Assembly (NCBI GenBank): GCA_934130705.1
Contig: CAKOYL010000015.1
Location: 1 to 19,813, forward strand
Length of the DNA stretch: 19,813 nucleotides
Direction of reading: 5' to 3'
Source of the DNA: an uncultured Clostridia bacterium
GTDB lineage: Bacteria > Bacillota_A > Clostridia > TANB77 > CAG-508
Shown in pieces: positions 16,171 through 19,813 of the stretch. The notes under the pieces were generated by a model. The model had not been told where the DNA came from. It did not search any database and saw nothing but the letters and a program-made list of their open reading frames with translations. The position numbers and the translations under genes were made by a program. Position 1 is the stretch's first letter. The number at the start of each line of letters is the position of its first letter.

Positions 16171-16577
16171 TTGTGTATGATTTTTATTTTAATTTTTAAA
16201 ATTTTTATTATTTTTCATATATAAAATTATATTAATAAAAAATAAAAACGTCTTATTTTTGATTTTCGTGCGTCGATTTTTTTGTTATTTTTTATTTTTT
16301 TTTATTTTTTTATATTATTTTATATTATTTCAAATTATTTTTTTAATTATTATTTTATTTATTTAATTTTATATTTTTTATTTTAAGTAAACATTAGTAA
16401 ACTTTTAACTTTACAATATTCAATATTAAATATCTCTTTTATTCTATTTTTTTCTATTTTATTCTTTTTATTTTGATTTTAATCGATTATTTTATTTTTT
16501 AATTATTTTATAATAAATAATTTATTTTTATTTTATTTCTCAATTTTATGTTTATTTGCATTTTGCATAAATAACAA
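16171..16577. other. Extremely AT-rich gap between dnaN and recF
   Basis: No gene is seen on either strand. Bases 16201-16560 contain only 34 G or C in 360. The minus strand is mostly short A-runs broken by single T (AAATAAAATA-like), and the plus strand correspondingly T-rich. The one GC-richer island is TTTTCGTGCGTCGATTT at about 16263-16279. No convincing recF promoter could be placed because almost any hexamer there matches -10. It may be a decayed gene or a bent or easily melted segment near the origin. Confidence 0.6.
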
Positions 16578-16605
16578 ATTTGGTCAGAAGCAAGTCTGAC
16601 CAAAT
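16578..16605 (-). terminator. dnaN terminator
   Basis: An 11-bp stem (16578-16588 with 16595-16605) around a 6-nt loop, containing TTTGGTCAGA/TCTGACCAAA. It lies 2 nt after the dnaN stop, with a modest T-rich tail on the minus strand. Confidence 0.8.
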
Positions 16606-16607
16606 AA

Positions 16608-17723
16608 CTATTCTTTTAATCTAATTGGTAAAATCATGTAAACATATTCACTGTTTTCCACAGATTTTACTAAACATGGGGATATACTTGTTCCAAATTC
16701 AACAAAAACTTCCTCATCATCTATTGCTTTTAAACTATCAAGAAAATATTTTGGATTAAAGCCTGCTTCTATATTTTTTCCTTCTGTTGAAACATATATT
16801 TCTTCTTTAGCTTCTCCTGTCTGGTTTGTACAAGATATTGTTAATTTTCCAATATCAACAGAAACTCTTACAGGATATTTTTTCTCTTTTTCTATGGAAG
16901 AAGCTGATATTAAACTAATTCTTTCAAAACTATTTTGTAAATTATTTTTATTTACTCTAATCCTTGTTTCCCAATTGTTTGGAATTACAGATTTGTAATT
17001 TAAAAATTCTCCATCTAGTATACGAGTAACAATTTTACAATTTTCCATCTCGAATAATGCTTGATTTTTAGCTATTCCTATCTTAATATGGTCAAAAGAA
17101 TCTTGTAAAATTTTATTAACTTCACTTAAAGTTTTTCCTGGAATAACAGCTTTAAAGTCATTTACTTTAGTTTGTAAATAAATACTTCTTAATGCTAATC
17201 TAAATCCGTCAACTGCAACAACATTTAGCTTATTGTTTTCCACTTCGAATAAACAACCTGTGAATATTGGTCTGTTTTCCTCGTTGCTAACTGCAAATAT
17301 TGTTTTTCTTATCATATTTTTTAACATATTCTGCTCTAAATCAATTGAATTTTCCACTTCTATCTTAGGTAATTCAGGAAATTCTTCAGGATTCATTGTT
17401 GTTAATTTATATAAAGCTCCTTCACATTCAATTTCCAATAAATTATTTTCATTAAGTGTTATATAAATCTCTGTATCAGGTAATTTTCTAATAATTTCAC
17501 TAAACATTATAGCATTAACTACTGTACTACCTTGTTCTTTAACTTCACATTCCATCACATATTCTATACCGATTTCTAAGTCATAAGTTGTTAATTTAAT
17601 TTCATTATCATTAGTTTGAATAAGTATTCCTTCTAGTATAGGCATTGTTGTTTTACTAGCAACACCTTTTACTACGGAATTTAATGCTTTAAGGATATTA
17701 TCCTTGTAACAAACAATTTTCAT
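16608..17723 (-). CDS. dnaN: DNA polymerase III beta subunit (sliding clamp)
   Basis: A 371-aa clamp that tethers Pol III to DNA as a dimer of three-domain subunits. The N-terminus MKIVCYKDNILKALNSVVKG, the middle-domain GCLFEV...VVAVDGFRLALR stretch and the C-terminal VYMILPIRL are clamp hallmarks. The start is the ATG at 17723 with AAAGGAGAG upstream. An in-frame ATG at 17822 would add an unlikely hydrophobic leader running back through DnaA boxes. It lies downstream of the dnaA-dnaN origin sequence and is closed by its own hairpin. Confidence 0.97.
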   Translation of the reverse strand: MKIVCYKDNILKALNSVVKGVASKTTMPILEGILIQTNDNEIKLTTYDLEIGIEYVMECEVKEQGSTVVNAIMFSEIIRKLPDTEIYITLNENNLLEIECEGALYKLTTMNPEEFPELPKIEVENSIDLEQNMLKNMIRKTIFAVSNEENRPIFTGCLFEVENNKLNVVAVDGFRLALRSIYLQTKVNDFKAVIPGKTLSEVNKILQDSFDHIKIGIAKNQALFEMENCKIVTRILDGEFLNYKSVIPNNWETRIRVNKNNLQNSFERISLISASSIEKEKKYPVRVSVDIGKLTISCTNQTGEAKEEIYVSTEGKNIEAGFNPKYFLDSLKAIDDEEVFVEFGTSISPCLVKSVENSEYVYMILPIRLKE

Positions 17724-17734
17724 TTTGCTCTCTC

Positions 17735-17957
17735 CTTTATTAATTATTAAATATAATATAAATATTTTTAGTAGTAATAGTATTAGGGCCTGTGGATAAT
17801 GTGGAAAACTATGTGGAAACATTTAATCCCTAAGAAAAATCTGTGTGTATAACTTAGTGGATAAGCTTTAACTTTTTCCACACTATTCTTTTCACATTGT
17901 GGATTTCTTAGTTATTAACAGTTTATCAACACACTTTCAACAATTGGTTGTGGATAT
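17735..17957. other. oriC: DnaA boxes, DnaA-trios and AT-rich unwinding element
   Basis: Perfect or near-perfect DnaA boxes: TGTGGATAA (17791-17799), TGTGGAAAA (17800-17808), TGTGTATAA (17844-17852), AGTGGATAA (17856-17864), TTTTCCACA (17874-17882), TGTGGATTT (17898-17906), TTATCAACA (17923-17931) and TGTGGATAT (17949-17957). Directly beside the first box come GGCC (17787-17790) and six triplets TAG TAG TAA TAG TAT TAG (17769-17786). This matches the DnaA-trio and GC-spacer arrangement known from the B. subtilis basal unwinding system. The trios run into an AT-only stretch (about 17735-17768), the expected melting site, next to dnaN. Confidence 0.9.
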
Positions 17958-18056
17958 CTCATGTATTGATTCCGTAAGTAAAGATAACTTTTTTGTAACC
18001 AAACACTTGTCCTTATGAACAAATTTTTTAAAACAGTACCTAAACTATTTAAATTT

Positions 18057-19412
18057 CTATTGTTCACCATTTATGATTATGTTTTTCACACTTTCCACAA
18101 TTAACTTGGTGTTGTTTTTTTCTTTTATTTCTTTTTCAATTTTCTTACATGCATGCATTACTGTTGAGTGATCTCTATTGCCGAAATCCTCTCCTATCTT
18201 AGGATAAGACATATTTGCAACATCTCTACATAGAAACATGGCAATTTGTCTTGGAAATGCAATTTCATTTGAACGTTTATTGCTAGATAAATCATCTTTA
18301 TTAATATTAAAATATTTAGCAACAGTTTCTTTAACAAAATCAGATGAAAGTACTTTTTCATTTGCTGCTTTAAATTCATTTATTGTATTTTCAGCTAATT
18401 CTATAGTTATTGGTGTATGTGTAAGTGAAGCAGTAGCAATTATTTTGTTAAATACGCCTTCTAATTCTCTAATATTTGAATCAATTTTATTTGCTATATT
18501 AGATAAAATTGTATCATCTACTATAATTTTTTCTTCTTGTGCTTTTTTTCTTAAAATTGCTAAACGGGTTTCGTAATCAGGACACGAAATGTCTGCTAAT
18601 AATCCCCATTCAAATCTTGATTTTAGCCTATCCTCAAGAAATTGAATCTCTCGTGGAGGTTTATCACTAGAAATGATAATTTGTTTTTTATCTTCATATA
18701 AGGCATTAAACGTATGGAAGAATTCTTCTTGTACACGTTCTTTTCCTGCAATGAATTGAATATCGTCAATTAATAAAACATCAATAGTTCTATATCTATT
18801 TCTAAATACTTCATTTTTGTTGTCTTTTATAGCATTTATCATTTGGTTAGTGAACTTTTCTGAGGTTACATATAGAATTTTTGCTGATCTATTATTTTGC
18901 AAAATTCTATTTCCTATAGCTTGCATTAAGTGAGTTTTGCCTAAACCTACGCCACCATATAAAAATAATGGATTATATGATTCCCCGGGTTTATCAGCAA
19001 CTGCTATTGCTGCAGCATGCGCAAAACGGTTATTGTTACCGACAACAAATGTTTCAAAAGTATATTTTGGGTTAAGAGTTCTGTTTGAAGTTTCAATTTC
19101 AGTATCCTGTGGATCTGAACTATTTGAAGCAATTACTCCACCACTTTCTCCGTCTTGTTTGTCTTCATCTGCAAATACAGAAATAGTCCAATCTCTATTT
19201 GTGATATATTTGAAAGTATTAAGAATTAAATCTGCGTATCGAGTTTCTAACATCTCTCTCGCATATTTAGAACTAGCTTTTAGGACGATAGTTGTATCAG
19301 TCATTTCAGTAATTTCCACAGGACCAAACCAAGTTTCATAAGCAATTTCTGTCATTTCTACTTTTAGTAATTCTTTTGCTTTGTTCAATAGTTCGTCTTT
19401 GTCCATTTGCAT
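18057..19412 (-). CDS. dnaA: Chromosomal replication initiator DnaA
   Basis: A 451-aa AAA+ initiator that binds the boxes flanking it and melts the origin. Domain I (about 1-75, EMTEIAYETWFGPVEI) contacts helicase loaders, and a short polar linker follows (about 83-108). The AAA+ core has Walker A GGVGLGKTH (153-161) and Walker B LLIDDIQFI (213-221). Domain IV, at the C-terminus, carries the DnaA signature YPKIGEDFGNRDHSTVMHA. The start is the ATG at 19412, 7 nt after AAAGGATG. A second ATG two codons on (19406) is possible; the frame extends to 19457 but that ATG lies inside a DnaA box cluster without an SD. Confidence 0.98.
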   Translation of the reverse strand: MQMDKDELLNKAKELLKVEMTEIAYETWFGPVEITEMTDTTIVLKASSKYAREMLETRYADLILNTFKYITNRDWTISVFADEDKQDGESGGVIASNSSDPQDTEIETSNRTLNPKYTFETFVVGNNNRFAHAAAIAVADKPGESYNPLFLYGGVGLGKTHLMQAIGNRILQNNRSAKILYVTSEKFTNQMINAIKDNKNEVFRNRYRTIDVLLIDDIQFIAGKERVQEEFFHTFNALYEDKKQIIISSDKPPREIQFLEDRLKSRFEWGLLADISCPDYETRLAILRKKAQEEKIIVDDTILSNIANKIDSNIRELEGVFNKIIATASLTHTPITIELAENTINEFKAANEKVLSSDFVKETVAKYFNINKDDLSSNKRSNEIAFPRQIAMFLCRDVANMSYPKIGEDFGNRDHSTVMHACKKIEKEIKEKNNTKLIVESVKNIIINGEQ

Positions 19413-19431
19413 AATAAAACATCCTTTCAAT

Positions 19432-19471
19432 AAAGTTATCCACAAAGTTTTCCACATGTGTGGATAACTTT
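19432..19471. promoter_or_regulatory. Inverted pair of DnaA boxes in the dnaA leader
   Basis: AAAGTTATCCACA (19432-19444) and its exact reverse complement (19459-19471) enclose a TTTTCCACA box (19448-19456). This puts three boxes in 40 bp, 20 bp upstream of the dnaA start codon and downstream of its promoter. The position suits autorepression by DnaA, and the second half of a bipartite origin. Confidence 0.75.
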
Positions 19472-19560
19472 GTAATAATTATGTAATAAATAGTGAAATT
19501 TACACGAACAAATATTTTTCCTCATGCTCTTAATAAATCCCCTATCAATTCTTTTTCAGT

Positions 19561-19590
19561 ATAATATCAAAATATGACACAATAAGTCAA
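19561..19590 (-). promoter_or_regulatory. Sigma-A promoter of dnaA
   Basis: On the minus strand TTGACT (19585-19590), 18 bp, then TATTAT (19561-19566). The leader to the dnaA ATG is about 140 nt and contains the inverted DnaA boxes. Confidence 0.72.
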
Positions 19591-19596
19591 GATATT

Positions 19597-19647
19597 TGTG
19601 GATAATTTTTAAAAAACTGTGGATAAGAACAAAAAAATTGTGGAAAA
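19597..19647. other. DnaA box cluster upstream of dnaA
   Basis: TGTGGATAA at 19597-19605 and at 19618-19626, and TGTGGAAAA at 19639-19647. All have the same orientation and start exactly 21 bp apart (two helical turns). Together with 19432-19471 they form the upstream half of a bipartite dnaA-flanking origin. Confidence 0.8.
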
Positions 19648-19766
19648 CTATCCTTTTATGACAAAAATATTACAAAAAACACACAATTTTTGAAAAAAGT
19701 TGCTACTAAAGATCAATTTAAAGAATTAGTTTATAAAACCAAAATTCAAAAAATATTGCAAAAGTA

Positions 19767-19796
19767 TTGACAAAAATGTAAACCATGATGTATAAT
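19767..19796 (+). promoter_or_regulatory. Strong outward promoter at right edge
   Basis: A perfect TTGACA (19767-19772), 18 bp, and a perfect TATAAT (19791-19796), pointing out of the window and away from dnaA. In Bacillota the gene there is usually rpmH (followed by rnpA), which needs such a promoter. The gene itself is not in the window. Confidence 0.85.
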
Positions 19797-19813
19797 CGAT
19801 ATACTTGTTATTT

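Noticed and set aside
17724..17822. dnaN start at 17822
   Set aside because: It would translate the DnaA boxes and trios into a hydrophobic leader; the clamp begins at MKIVCYKD (17723) with a strong SD.
18238..19341. Plus-strand ORFs opposite dnaA
   Set aside because: Antisense shadows of a highly conserved gene with no SD or recognisable domain.

Overview
The window is the replication-origin region of an AT-rich Bacillota chromosome, most likely an uncultured clostridial lineage. The core order is dnaA, dnaN, recF, gyrB, gyrA, all on the minus strand, with an oriC between dnaA and dnaN. GyrB carries the Trp-Gly-Lys version of its TOPRIM-proximal motif that I associate with clostridial gyrases. 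The helicase-loading pair is of the DnaD/DnaI type. Species cannot be fixed from the sequence alone. All 17 genes called here stop with TAA or TAG and none with TGA; conserved Trp codons read as TGG, so the code is standard.

Left to right: 1-401 holds a tRNA-Lys(UUU) and a small DUF1858 redox-disulfide protein, both minus. 490-4036 is a plus-strand operon for a Gram-positive type IV secretion apparatus: a small membrane ORF, a VirD4/TraG coupling ATPase, a VirB2-like pilin, a VirB6/TrbL-like channel protein and a PrgI/VirB3-like protein, closed by a strong terminator. 4059-6268 is a dnaD-dnaI operon with a structured leader. gyrA follows on the minus strand. A small XRE regulator (plus) then converges on a second secretion operon (minus, 12549-9392) encoding a stand-alone VirB4 N-terminal-type protein, the VirB4 ATPase and an unrecognised helical protein. 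12607-13083 has no gene on either strand but reads as a structured RNA of about 440 nt on the plus strand, with its own promoter, a 19-bp closing helix and a terminator. gyrB, recF, a 400-bp very AT-rich gap, dnaN, oriC and dnaA complete the window. A strong outward promoter sits at the right edge, where Bacillota usually keep rpmH.

Two things stand out. The first is the 12642-13080 RNA candidate, which I do not recognise as any known family. The second is the split secretion system wrapped around replication genes. Three of its genes (coupling protein, VirB4 N-terminal protein, VirB4) appear to start at AUU or AUA codons, each 8-9 nt after a strong Shine-Dalgarno. No relaxase, integrase or transposase is visible, so this is either a domesticated conjugation apparatus or one part of a system completed elsewhere in the genome.
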